A stretch of 64,000 nt of DNA from Medicago truncatula (lineage: Eukaryota > Streptophyta > Magnoliopsida > Fabales > Fabaceae), in NCBI RefSeq assembly GCF_003473485.1, contig NC_053046.1:1126001-1190000 (forward strand). Reading direction: 5' to 3'. Below the pieces are notes generated by a model. That model was not told the DNA's origin, searched no databases, and worked only from the letters and a program-made list of their open reading frames with translations. This document shows, piece by piece, positions 23,635 to 35,348 of this stretch. Each line of letters opens with the position of its first letter. The stretch's first letter is position 1. Both the position numbers and the translations under genes were made by a program.

Positions 23635-25742
23635 ATGGAGAACAATACCGATCAACGAAGCATAGCTTCATCGTATTTTAATTTTTTCAAAGCTCAACTC
23701 CATCTACTAAACTTCTTTACTTATGCCCTAATCTTTAGTTTTGGTTTACTCATTGGTATGACACTCACTTTTTGTGTTAAAGATTTTTCTTTCAACTTTC
23801 AAATCCAAAACTTCCAAGATCCATCCTTAAGCCTCAATCCACCACCTCATTTTTCATATTCTCCTCCAATATTATTATCCAACATCTCAAAAACATCATA
23901 TGACCATGATAACCAAACCAATATTTCTATCAAACAAAATTGTCCGGCTACTCATAACCTTACTTCAAATGGTTTGGAAGAATTATTAAAGATTCCTAAG
24001 GCTATGCATGACATGAACGAGGATGAATTATTTTGGAGAGCTTCATTGGCTCCTATGATTCATAAAACTCCATTTAAACAAACACCAAAGGTTGCATTCA
24101 TGTTCTTGACAAAAGGTCCTGTTTTGTTAGCTCCGCTTTGGGAGAAATTCTTCAAAGGAAACGAAGGGTTGTATTCGATCTACGTTCATCCTAGCCCTTC
24201 CTTCAATGAAACCGTTTATAATCAAAGCTTAGTGTTTCATGGCCGAAGAATCCCAAGCAAGGTATGCATTCAAGATATTATATTTTCTTCTGAAGAGTTT
24301 AGAATTTACAATTTAGTGTAGACGTATGCCGAAATTGTTGCTTAAGAAAAAAGAATATACAGAGATCTATTTGATCACAGTGAGATAAAAAAAAATTACT
24401 AACTTGGTTCACAGAGGTTGGTCGAATTAGTTTTTTTTTTAGGAAAGTTGGATGGTCGAATTAGTATTTTCACTTTTAAGAACTAGGTGTTTACATTTGT
24501 TAGGGATGATTCCCTCAGCAAAAAAAAATCAGGTCTTTGTTTTTTCAAGGACAAATTAACCATAAATTTTTACCATTTTAAAAAATAAAAATGCATAAAT
24601 GAAAAAATTTATTGGAATAAAATGGTAACTAAGTAAATGTACTTATTAATGATTTTAATTTCGACAAACAACTGTTAATTTATAGTGAAAGAATAGTTAC
24701 TTTCTGTATGTATTTTAATTTTCCCTTTTCATTTCATTAGTATTAGGATCTTGTTTAAAAAAAAATAAAAAATCATTAGTATTAGGATCTGAATTGAATT
24801 GATTTGTTTCCAAAATTGATTAAAATAATTTGATTTTGATTAAAAGGATATGTATAGATAATAGTATTTTGTCTTGTTCAAAAAAAAAGATAATAGTATT
24901 TTGTATTTTCCTATTGATTTTGTATTTTGTTTTTTGATTCTCAGTATTTCATTTTAGACCTTATAGTTTTAGTTCCTAGTTTAAGTTCTCCTTTACAAAG
25001 TGACGTAAATGTCAAAAAAATTCAAGTGATTATGAACTATAAGAATTTTTCACATAGACTAGTTAAAGCTAAAATATATGAATTTTTATTGTTCATGCAG
25101 AAGGTAAAGTGGGGTGAAAATAGCATGATAGAAGCAGAAAGACGTCTACTAGCAAATGCACTGCTTGATTTCTCAAACCAACGTTTTGTCCTACTTTCAG
25201 AACATTGCATACCATTGTTCAATTTCTTCACAATCTACACTTATCTAATGAAATCAAAACAAACATTTGTGGAAGCTAATGATATTCCAGGTCGTGTAGG
25301 ACGTGTAAGATATAACCGTAGAATGTGTCCATTGATTCAACTTTCACAATGGAGAAAAGGGGCTCAATGGTTCCAAATTGATCGTTATCTTGCAGTTCGT
25401 ATTGTCTCCGACAAGCCATATTTTTCTATGTTCAAAAAATATTGTCACCCAAGATGTATTAGTGATGAACATTATTTGCCAACATTGGTAAGTATCAAAT
25501 TTTGGAAGAGGAATTCTAACAGGACTTTAACTTGGGTTGATTGGTCAAAAGGTGGAGCCCATCCAGCAAAGTTTAGTAGCAAAGATGTGACTATTGATTT
25601 TTTGGAGAGATTAAGATTTGGAAGCACTTGTGAGTACAATGGAAAAACAACCAATGTTTGTCATTTGTTTGCAAGGAAATTCGGAACTCAAGCTTTGGAT
25701 GGATTGCTCACATTTGCCCCAAAGTTAATGCAATTCAATTGA
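23635..25742 (+). CDS. GT14 core-2/I-branching (BC10-like) glycosyltransferase
   Basis: Two exons (23635-24261 and 25101-25742) give 422 residues, normal for plant DUF266/GT14 proteins. Residues about 26-48 form one membrane helix near the N-terminus, so this is a type II Golgi protein. The luminal part has family landmarks: [11 protein letters not shown], then [61 protein letters not shown] and [10 protein letters not shown]. Rice BC10 and relatives affect cell-wall polymers or arabinogalactan glycosylation; the acceptor here is unknown. Asn-x-Ser/Thr sites occur in the stem. It is the intact member of a tandem pair. Confidence 0.92.
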
Positions 25743-26075
25743 TTTTGCATAGATGTACTTTTTTTTTCTTCATTGATCACATTCAATGATTCATGTAATG
25801 AATTCAGGGATACCTAGAATTTAACCATTTTCTTCTTATTGTAGTTTTTTTCTCTCAATAATTTTTTTTTAATACATTATTGTGTGGAGAAATGGTCTAT
25901 TTTGTGTCCTCACTTATATTTCATCTCAGTTTGGTGAATATTTCACTCCAAAATGTATACTGGAGTTTTTTTTTTTTTGTAGGTTAAGAAAGAATTTGTT
26001 GAATAAATACTGATCTTAATGCACAAGGTGGGACACAGAGGTTACATGTACACCGGATAGAGAATTAAAATAAAA

Positions 26076-26221
26076 TACTCCGGTCCTATTTATAAGAAAC
26101 AATTTACTTTTTTGATTTATTGAATAATTAATGTATTTGGTCTATTTCTAGTCTAGATACATTAATTATTTAATGAATTTAAAAAATCAATTTTTTCTTA
26201 TAAATATGATCGGAGGGAGTA
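26076..26221. mobile_element. Stowaway MITE
   Basis: Starts TACTCCGGTCCTATTTATAA and ends in the matching inverse ending GATCGGAGGGAGTA, with TA at both edges. The centre is a near-perfect inverted repeat around TCTAGTCTAGA-like text. Length 146 bp including the TA duplication. Confidence 0.8.
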
Positions 26222-26413
26222 CTTTTTAAATGATAAAGGAAAAGAACTGAACATGTATATACTTACATCGTGTTTGTTACACTTTTATTTTAATATTTAA
26301 ATTTATTATAATCTGTTTGTTACGTATATTATTTATATTAAAAATTGAGGTTATTTTTAGAAAGAGAAAAAGTCATCCAAAAGAAAGAGCTCAAAGATGT
26401 TGTTTTCTTTATA

Positions 26414-26585
26414 GGAGAAAACTTAGGTACAATTCTTTTGGTGCTTTTCGTATGGTTCTTAACTAAAAATACATATTTTTTGGATATAACAAACTTTGAG
26501 AAAATTATGGATTTGAGAAAATCATAATGAATTTAGTTAAGAACCATACGAAAAGCAGCTATGGAATTGTACCTAAGTTTTCTCC
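26414..26585. mobile_element. Palindromic MITE, family A, copy 1 (9-bp TSD)
   Basis: Bounded by direct TTCTTTATA copies (26405-26413 and 26586-26594). The ends GGAGAAAACTTAGGTACAAT and its inverse extend into arms of about 60 bp that include CTTTTCGTATGGTTCTTAAC. A second copy is at 52666-52821. The 9-bp duplication suggests a Mutator-type element. Confidence 0.85.
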
Positions 26586-26587
26586 TT

Positions 26588-26589
<2 letters not shown>

Positions 26590-26621
<32 letters not shown>
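26590..26621. repeat. (TA)n microsatellite
   Basis: About 15 uninterrupted TA units next to the MITE target duplication. Confidence 0.9.
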
Positions 26622-26627
<6 letters not shown>

Positions 26628-26843
26628 AATAGATGATTGATATAGAAAGTATAGATAAATTAAGCATATCTATTTAAGAAAAGATTTGATCATGCCTCTT
26701 TTTGTTTCACATATTGGTGTATAAAAACCTTGATCATTCTTCTCTCTTTCACTCTACCCAAATTCTACTCTCACTATCGCTCTTTTCTCTTCAAAGTAAA
26801 AAAGAAAACATCAAATTCCTATCGATTTGCAATTACCATCACC

Positions 26844-29203
26844 ATGGAGAACAATACCGATCATCGAAACATAACCTCATCATATCTTAATTTTTTCAAA
26901 GCTCAACTCCATCTACTAAACTTCTTTACTTAGCCCTAATCTTTGGTTTTGGTTTACTCATCGGTATCACACTCACTTTTTGTGTTAAAGATTTTTCATT
27001 CAACATTCAAATCCATAAATTCCAAGATCCATCCTTTAGCCTCAATCCACCACCTGATTTTTCACATTCTCCTCCAATACTACTATCCAACATCTCAAAA
27101 ACATCATATGACCAAAATAACCAAACCAATATTTCTATCAAACAAAATTGTTCGGCTATTACTCATAACCTTACTTCAAATGGATTGGAAGAATTATTAA
27201 AGATTCCTAAGGCTATGCATGACATGAATGAGGATGAATTATTTTGGAGAGCTTCATTGGCTCCTATGATTCATAAAACTCCATTTAAACAAACACCAAA
27301 GGTTGCATTCATGTTCTTGACAAAAGGTCCTATTTTGTTGGCTCCGCTTTGGGAGAAATTCTTTAAAGGAAACGAAGGGTTGTATTCGATCTACGTTCAT
27401 CCTAGTCCTTCCTTCAATGAAACAGTTTATAATCAAAGCTCAGTGTTTTATGGCCGAAGAATCCCAAGCAAGGTATGTATTCAAGATATTGTATTTTCTT
27501 TTCAAGAGTTTAGAAATTTATAATTTAGTGTGGACGCTCAAATTGTTGCTTAAGAAAAAGAATATACAAAGACCTGTTTGATCACAATGAGATAAAAAAA
27601 AAAAGTTACTAACTTGGTTCACAAAGGTTGGTCGAATTAGTATTTTCACTTTTCAGAACTATTTCTTTACATTTGTCGGGGATGATAAAATAGGTCTTTG
27701 TTTTTTCAAGGACAAATTTGGATGTTAACCATAAATTTTTACCATTTAAAAAAATAAAAATGCATAAATGAAAAATTTAATGGAATAACATGTTAACTCA
27801 ATAAATGTAATTATTAATGATTTTGATAAACAACTGTTAATTTACAGTGAAAGAATAATTACTATCTGTATATATTTTAGTTTTCCCTTTTCATTCCATT
27901 ATATTAGGATCTGAATTAAATTGCTTTGTTTCCCTAACGTTTATTTGAATAAAACTAACATAAATGTAGTAACGGTGAGAAACTTAGAGGACCGAAATAA
28001 ATCAATTTTTAGTTAGAGGACCAATCCGATACCAACTAAATAGTTAGAGGACCAAAAAGGCAATTAAGCCAAAAGTATATGTATATATAATATATATTTT
28101 TTATTTTTATAACAAACTATACTTATCTTTTTCAATGATACCAACAATTTGTAATAAACTATACTTATATTTTTCAATGATACCAACACTATAACAAATA
28201 TATAATATTTTTCAAAAAAAATTATAACAAATATAACATTTTTTTTTTTTTTTAATGACACAAACAAAATAATATTCTTAGATTTGCTTAAGGGTATTAT
28301 TAGAAGGAGTCTATTATACATTATATTTTATCTTTTTTGTTTTGTTGAAGTCCTATAAAAAAAAAAAAACTCTTACTAGTTTTTGTCTTTCTTTTTAAGT
28401 CTCAGTATTTCATTTTAGTCCTTATAAGTTTAGTTCCTAGTTTATGTTCTCCTTTATAAAGTGACGTAAATGTCAAGTTATTTCGAGTGATTAAGAACTA
28501 TAAGATTTTTTCACATAGACTAGTTAAAGCTAAAATATATGAATTTTTATTGTTCATGCAGGAGGTAAAGTGGGGTGAAAATAGCATGATAGAAGCAGAA
28601 AGACGTCTACTAGCAAATGCACTGCTTGATTTCTCAAACCAACGTTTTGTACTACTTTCAGAACATTGCATACCATTGTTCAATTTCTCCACAATCTACA
28701 CTTATCTAATGAACTCAAAACAAACATTTGTGGAAGCAATTGATATACCAAGTGATGTAGGACGTGGAAGATATAACCGTAGAATGAGACCATTGATTCA
28801 ACTTTCACAATGGAGAAAAGGGGCTCAATGGTTCCAAATTGATCGTTATCTTGCGGTTTGTATCGTCTCCGACAAGCCATATTTTTCTGTCTTCAAAAAA
28901 TATTGTCACCCAGGATGTTATAGTGATGAACATTATTTGCCAACATTGGTAAGTATCAAATTTTGGAAGAGGAATTCTAACAGGACTTTGACTTGGGTTG
29001 ATTGGTCAAGAGGTGGAGCCCATCCAGCAAAGTTTAGTAGCAAAGATGTGACTATTGATTTTTTGGAGAGGTTAAGGTTTGGAAGCACTTGTGAGTACAA
29101 TGGAAAGACAACCAATGTTTGTCATTTGTTTGCAAGGAAATTCGGTACTCAAGCTTTGGATGGACTGCTCACATTTGCACCAAAGTTAATGCAATTCAAT
29201 TGA
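26844..29203 (+). pseudogene. GT14 glycosyltransferase, tandem copy 2, frameshifted
   Basis: Same two-exon structure as its neighbour (26844-27472 and 28562-29203), with near-identical protein in both exons and a duplicated promoter. Compared with the first copy one T is missing near 26931 (TTACTTAGCC against TTACTTATGCC), which puts a stop just inside the membrane anchor; a 3-base gain later keeps the remaining frame. The second exon is fully open and keeps the catalytic-region motifs, with EVKWG at the exon border as in most family members. Either it is a recent pseudogene, or translation starts at a downstream Met and yields a protein without the anchor. Its intron has gained about 250 bp, including a GAGGACC-rich repeat fragment near 27990-28070. 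Confidence 0.8.
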
Positions 29204-29619
29204 TTTTGCATATATTTACTTTTTTTTCATTGATCATATTCAATTATTTATGTAATGAATTCAGGGATACCTAGAATTATTTAGCCATTTTCTTCTTCTT
29301 TTTGGTTAAGGTTTTGTGGAGAAATAGTCTATTTTGTTTCCTTAGTATTATATTCCTTCTCAATTTTGTGAATTCTTCACAATGAAATTTGCAAACTCAA
29401 TAAACTTTTTGACTGAATAAGAGTAAAACAACATTAATTCATTTTCAATCCACACATAATACATAACAATACAAGTGCCTTAGGAATAAACCAATACCAC
29501 CCCAATATGGGTCCAAACAATTTGAGCAAAACCCTCCCTGCAATATAGCCACACATATTATTGCAACTACCTATTAATTTGATACATTAAAATCAATAGA
29601 GGATGTCACACACAGCAAC

Positions 29620-30724
29620 CTAGTAGTGTTTTAAAATAGAAAATCCCATGACCAAAACAGATAATAGGAGACTATAAGATGATGATCCAGCAGATGATGG
29701 AGTCAGATCAGAGCGGCCACTTCCGGGCGTTGCAGATGGAATATCAGGGTTCGCTGATGGAGATAATGGATTGGTTGTCTCAGGCTGTGGTGACAGAGAA
29801 GGTGTCACTGGTGAGGGAAGTATAGAAGAAGCTGCTCAAAGAAAAAAAGGAGACATTACTATTAGTATCAAACTTGAAAAACTATTACTAGCCAACTATA
29901 AACATGGTTTTAAATTGCAGTCAGTAACTACTATTGCGGCCACAAAGTAAAGGTTACAGAAGTTTTTGTAACTACAGCTTTACCGCAATTGTGGCCGCAT
30001 CAAAAACAATTTTTCACATTTTAAAAAGTCGCGCAACAGATTAGCAACCACGACTGCAACTGCAATTTAGAACCTTGACCGTAAGTAATATGTAGTACCT
30101 TGAGGACTAAGAGATGGGGTGGATGCAGGGGAAAGAGATGGCCCGAAAGACGCCGGTCCTGCCAATATAAGTCAAAATCATGCAAAAGTTTAGTCAAATT
30201 GAAAGATTAGTAATTTTTAGGCATATTAGAGTGTCGCGTCGCAGTTTACCTGGAGCAGGAAGTGGTGAGCCTGAGGCTGCAGAGAACAACAAATGCTATG
30301 TTAGCTTTGTGGACAAATAGAATAGATTAAAAACAATATTGTAAGCACTTTAAAAGAGAAGAATAAAGATTGAGGAAACAATACTTTTGCATTGAAGTGG
30401 AACACCAGGCAAGTTACAAGCACGAGGAAGAGAGATAGCTAAGGTTCTATTGATTGGTAATGCAAAAGGAACATTGCCAGTGGCAATAAGACACATACAA
30501 TCCTTGCTTCCACTTGTGAGGGTCTTGATTGCATTGCAGCAATCAGCAGTGGGAGAGGTTCCATTGCCACTACTATTTGTGAGGAAACTCAAGCAAGGGC
30601 TAATGGTACTACTGATCATTGACATGTTACATGGCGTCGTGATTTGAGCGTAGGCCGGTGCAGCCATGGCCGTAACCACAGCTAATACCACAGTTAGGCG
30701 GTAGAGAGACGCGAAATGATCCAT
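29620..30724 (-). CDS. GPI-anchored lipid-transfer protein (LTPG, At3g22620-like)
   Basis: Four exons on the minus strand (30724-30385, 30276-30250, 30158-30099, 29831-29620), all GT-AG with phase 1 junctions, give 212 residues. Residues 1-26 are a signal peptide ending APAYAQ. The eight-cysteine motif follows (C, C, CC, CxC, C, C) with LPINRTLAISLPRAC. The next exons encode a Pro/Ser/Thr-rich stem and the end is hydrophobic after a small-residue stretch (SSAGSSSYS), a good GPI-anchor signal. Such proteins sit on the outer plasma membrane and carry lipids, often cutin or suberin precursors. A TATA box lies at 30861-30869. Its sequence resembles Arabidopsis At3g22620. Confidence 0.9.
29906..30074. 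mobile_element. MITE-like inverted repeat in LTPG intron
   Basis: The ends GGTTTTAAATTGCAGT and ACTGCAATTTAGAACC are inverted, and the middle is another inverted pair around TTGCGGCCACAA and TTGTGGCCGC. It fills the last intron of the LTPG gene. No clear target duplication was found. Confidence 0.55.
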
Positions 30725-30860
30725 GTCTGTTTATATTATAGAGTTTTGATTTGTTGGTGTGTTAGGAATTTGAATAGTCAAGATAATTTGTTGTGTTTAA
30801 GAGTGAAGTAGAAAAGTGAGTTTGTGAATTTGATGGTTGGGAATGATGAATAAGAATGGA

Positions 30861-30869
30861 ATTTTATAG
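30861..30869 (-). promoter_or_regulatory. TATA box of the minus-strand LTPG gene
   Basis: The minus strand reads CTATAAAAT about 140 bp before the ATG at 30724. Confidence 0.5.
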
Positions 30870-31441
30870 ATAAAAATGGTGGAAAATAATAGGTGGCTAC
30901 AAAGTTGGTTTAAAAACACAACTACCTTAACTAACCTACCAGATATGAAGATTTTGAAGAATGTAACCTTGACATTTTGATAGACTTGTGACCCCATTTT
31001 AACCAATCAGTTTATGCTCCACAAGTGACATATGAAACATCCTACCTTGTTATGTTGTCACAAAATTATTGGCTTATTTGATCATTAATCAGTTGGCAAT
31101 TGTCAAGTGAAATCATTCTTTATTATGTCAGTTGATGTGGCGGATAACCAAATCCTAGTAGAAGGTATTCGTATTTTATATTTAAAGAAGGTATTCGTAT
31201 TTTTTATTTAAATAAGGGTATTAGTTATTTTATTTTAAATTTTAACTCAATTTTAATAAAAGTAACAGATATTTAGAGCTTTAAAACAAAATTGATTTTA
31301 TCTCTAAATCTCAATTTAGCTAAAGTAATTTTCACGGTAGGTTAAAAAATTTGTTTTGAGTTCCACTTTAAACTTATTTTAAATACTTACACAAATCATT
31401 TTTTACCTCTAGATAGAGTGCTTGGTCCACAAATACCAAGC

Positions 31442-32628
31442 TACTCCCTCCGTCTCATATTATAAAAAAAAATAAAATTACACTTATTAAGAAAACGAAT
31501 AAATAATCAATTACCCTTCTGAAATTGTAAGTTTATTCAATTACCCCCCTAAAATTAACAAAATGTCAATTACCCCCCTGAAATTGCACAACGTTAATCA
31601 ATTTACCCCCTCCGTCAAATTCTTCTGTCAGTGAACATGAAGTTTTGCAAATACCCCCCCTGAAGTTTTGCACTTATGTGCAAAATGCCCCCCAAACTTA
31701 AAAATTTATATGTTTTTTTTCTTATCTTGATTCAAAAGATATTAAAGACAAACAATTAACAGTTAACTTTAATATTTAAGCTTAAAATAAGAATATATCC
31801 TCTAAAAATAACGCATAATTAATAACTTCATATTACTTTAGCAAAATGCATGTTTAGTTCAATTTTTAAGATAATTTTATTCAAACTTATCTTAAGAAAC
31901 TGTTAGAGTTAATTACTCATGAGGAATGAGTGTCTCTAGCTTACTTTGTTGTGAATTGGTGTGTCTCTGTCTAAATAAGTCATAATTTATGAAGAATTGA
32001 ACAACCAAATGGCATAACATAAACAAAATAAAATAACAGACCCCTTTAAGAATGAAAGAGCCATGTAAAGTATTAAAGTTAACTGTTAATTGCTTGTCTT
32101 TAATATCTTTGAGTTAAGGATAAGAAAAAAATATATAAATTTTCAAGTTCGGGGGGCATTTTGCACATAAGTGTAAAACTTCAGGGGGGATATTTGCAAA
32201 ACGTCATGTTTACTAACAGAAAAATTTGACGAAGGGAGTAAATTGATTAACGTTGTGCAATTTCAGGGGAGTAATTGACATTTTGTTAATTTTAGGGGGG
32301 TAATTGACGAAACTTACAATTTCAGGGGGGTAGTTGACTATTTACTCTTAAGAAAACTAAACCATAGTAGTTTGTAACATAGTTTTTTGTGTTATCTTTA
32401 AAATAAATTTTATAGGAATATGTAAAAACAATTTTCATTGGTAGTTGATTATAGAGAAAATGAAAAGAAAAAAAAAAGCAAATTGAATGCACTTTGCATT
32501 TAATTTTTCTTTGGAAAAGATAATTTTTTGAAAAACATTATTAAATATGATAAAAGTTGGTCTTTTTTGCTTATAATTTAGGACAAAAAAAATAAGTTTT
32601 TTGTTTATAATTTAGGACAGAGGGAGTA
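31442..32628. mobile_element. Stowaway-like MITE split by a nested element
   Basis: Left end TACTCCCTCCGTCTCATATT at 31442 and right end TAGGACAGAGGGAGTA at 32628 are inverted copies with TA at both edges. The middle is interrupted by the 851-bp foldback at 31497-32347 with its target duplication, so the original MITE would be about 330 bp. Confidence 0.75.
31497..32347. mobile_element. Long foldback element with 10-bp target duplication
   Basis: Direct TTAAGAAAAC copies lie at 31487-31496 and 32348-32357. The two arms, each about 300 bp, are inverted: AATTACCCCCCTGAAATT-type units on the left and AATTTCAGGGGGGTAATT-type units on the right, plus a paired ACTTCAGGGGGG segment. Short repeats of the TTACCCCCCTGAAATTG unit occur in each arm. 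There is no coding capacity. The 9-10 bp duplication suggests Mutator-type mobilisation. Confidence 0.8.
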
Positions 32629-32995
32629 TGTAACAAGAGGACTTGGCTAAAGGATGCATTCATCTCATGCTTTTTCATTTCAATATGAGCAACGTTTGGT
32701 TCTAAGTTTAGGGCAGTCAAAATTAATTCCGATGACATATTTCATTTCCCCCTGAATATAATTGATTTTTCTTTAAAATTGATTCTAACTTAAAGTTAAG
32801 ATTTATAACTTTTGCGTCTAAACGTAATTCTAATACTAAAATTTATTTTTAACTTACTTTTATATAAATATATTCAAAATAAAACACTTTGCGTTCAACT
32901 CACTTTTAAATAAAATCAATTCTACAAAACACGTTTTTGGTTTTTATTTAGACTTAATTTTTGGTATTAGAAAAGAAGAAGAAAAAAAGACGTAA

Positions 32996-33809
32996 GAATT
33001 ATGCTCATTATCCAAACAGTTTCGCTCATTCCCAAAGTAAATGACCAAAATGCCTCTACGCATGTTAACTCACGCTAGTGTAAATTAAAAAAATTAAACA
33101 TGAGTTAAAACACGCAGCGTGAGTTAAAATTAAAAAAAAATAAAAATAAACGTGAGTTACACTTGCAGTTTCAATTTCCTTAAAACAAAAGACACAGCTC
33201 TAGTGCTCATCAAGGATGACACCCTCTTCTCAAAAGTTCAAATCGAGTTGGTAATTTATCCTATAAAAGTCTCAAACCAATGTCAATGAAACTGAGATAA
33301 AGAACCCAATCAAAGGGAAAGGAAACTGAAGCTGGAAACAAACACTAGAGAACAAAATTCATGATTATATCATGTTGGTTTGGTAGAATGAAAATATATC
33401 AGGTGAATTAATTTACTTATTTTCTACAAATTTCATTCAACAAGTAAATTAAAATAAATGATCGAAAAGGTTGGTTTATTGATGATGATACGGAGTGTAT
33501 ATAGTACTAGTAAGTTATTAGCATGAATGAAAAATCTGAAACATTTATATGAGAAAGAGACAGAGATTGAATGGAGAAGAGGAGAGGAGCAGCAAGTAAT
33601 AAAGATCAAGCAAATATTTTCAAACCTAACTCACGCTGGGTTTTGGTGTGTATTTTTTCTGCGTGACTTAAGACACGCAGCGTGAGTTAACTCATGCAAA
33701 TTTTACATTAGCGTGAGTTAACTAATGTAGCGTAAGTTAACTCATGTAAGGGCATTTTGATCATTTACTTTGGGAATGAGCGAAATTGTTTGGGTAATGT
33801 GCAGAATTC
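32996..33809. mobile_element. Long-TIR element with 9-bp target duplication
   Basis: Direct AAGACGTAA copies lie at 32987-32995 and 33810-33818. The ends GAATTATGCTCATTA and GAATTCTGCACATTA are inverted and run on into arms of at least 100 bp with TTTCGCTCATTCCCAAAGTA. Inside are many GTGAGTTAACTCACGC-type palindromic units. No protein is encoded. The features fit a non-autonomous Mutator-like element. Confidence 0.82.
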
Positions 33810-34494
33810 AAGACGTAAGTGTTTAGTGGCTAAAGTTCGACGCAATCCAGCTAGTTAAATTATCTGATAGAAGTAGGCAAAAAATTGTTAGACTACTACT
33901 GTCTACCATGCCTTTTTCTTTTTTTTGGATTTTAAATTGTTTAGCTTACCAATCTCCTGCTAATTACACTACTGTAAATTAGAAGAAAATGGCGTGTTCA
34001 TTCTCTACTTTCCCCTCCTTGTTAAATGTTGCATATATAATATTATCTCTCCCCAAAGATACGTGGTTCTTTTCTCCTCAAGTCATATTTTCAAAGTCTT
34101 CTACGTTGACACAATAAAGCTATCCTATCACAAACAGAGATAATAGAGGTCACTTAACCTCAGATGCCAAAAGTTGGTAACCTGTTTAACCGACTTATCT
34201 TTTTCATTTTCCACTAAAGCTTATGGGAGTAGTATTATTATATATCAAGGGTCCTATAATCAAGGCTTGAAATACCTTTTATCATAGTAATACCAAATAT
34301 ATCTCGTTAGATAGTAGGAGGAGTTGTTCACCCACATCAACTTACTATTGTCAGCTTCTTCCGTCCTTACTCTACAAAAGCCTAGACATTGTTCTTCCAA
34401 AACCATCATTGTCTTCAGAGTATACAAAGATCTTAGACAAAACCCAAAAAAGAATATTCGAAGGTTTTCAACACATTTGCATAAAATAATTCAA

Positions 34495-35348
34495 ATGGCA
34501 CACAGCAAAATGAATATGAATTTGGTTTTGGTTGTAATCGCAATGATGTGCGCTGGAGCTACTGCGCAATCGAGTTGTACAAATGTGTTAGTCAGCCTGT
34601 CACCTTGTCTTAACTATATCACAGGGAATTCCTCAACCCCGTCTTCAGGATGCTGCTCAAATCTTGCCAGTGTGGTGAGTTCACAGCCACTATGCCTATG
34701 TCAGGTTCTCGGCGGGGGTGCATCGTCACTGGGAATCAGCATCAATCAAACTCAGGCTCTGGCCTTGCCTGGTGCTTGCAAGGTGCAAACCCCACCCACC
34801 AGTCAGTGTAAAACTACTAATGGTAAGAGAACAAAAATTCTATTTGATTGGGTTGAGAAACAATTCAACTCGACAAATATGTGCATCCAATTCCAACCCT
34901 ATGTATGAATATCACGCCTTGAGATATACTAAGCAAATATCTACCATTATACTACAATGAATAGAAATTAGAAACTATAAGAGAACGTTTATACTTGCAA
35001 AGATAAGCATACCCCATATTCTAAACTATATCTTTCTGCTAACGTACAATATATGTTTTTGTCAACAGCTGCTTCCCCAGCAGACTCACCAGCAGGAACA
35101 GAAGCAGAGTCTCCAAATTCAGTTCCATCAGGTACTAACACATTGGGGAAGTGATTTAGTTATGCTTCAGAGCTTGATTATCCAATTTGAACCTTGGCCA
35201 TGTTAACCATTTAAGTTGAAATTCACTTGCAGGAACCGGATCAAAATCCACTCCCTCAACCGGTGATGGATCATCCAGTGGAAATTCAATCAATCTGTCA
35301 ATTCCGCTGTTTCTAATTTTGGCAGCAGCCTATGCCTCAGTTTTCTGA
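34495..35348 (+). CDS. GPI-anchored lipid-transfer protein (LTPG5-like, At3g22600-like)
   Basis: Three exons (34495-34822, 35069-35131, 35233-35348) give 168 residues. A signal peptide ending ATAQ is followed by the eight-cysteine motif with [24 protein letters not shown] and [18 protein letters not shown], text close to Arabidopsis At3g22600 (LTPG5). The second exon is a short Ala/Ser/Pro stem and the third ends in a hydrophobic GPI-anchor signal ([15 protein letters not shown]). An upstream in-frame extension exists, but the signal peptide fixes the ATG at 34495. It lies divergent from the other LTPG gene, 3.8 kb away, with mobile elements between them. Confidence 0.92.

Larger units (their letters stand above)
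25743..26843. other. Spacer between the two GT14 copies
   Basis: It contains the first gene's 3' flank, a Stowaway MITE, a copy of the dispersed AT-rich repeat (26220-26400), a palindromic MITE, a TA microsatellite and the duplicated promoter of the second copy (from about 26630). Confidence 0.7.

Noticed and set aside
34324-34494. N-terminal extension of LTPG5-like protein
   Set aside because: It would bury the signal peptide; the ATG at 34495 gives a normal secreted protein.
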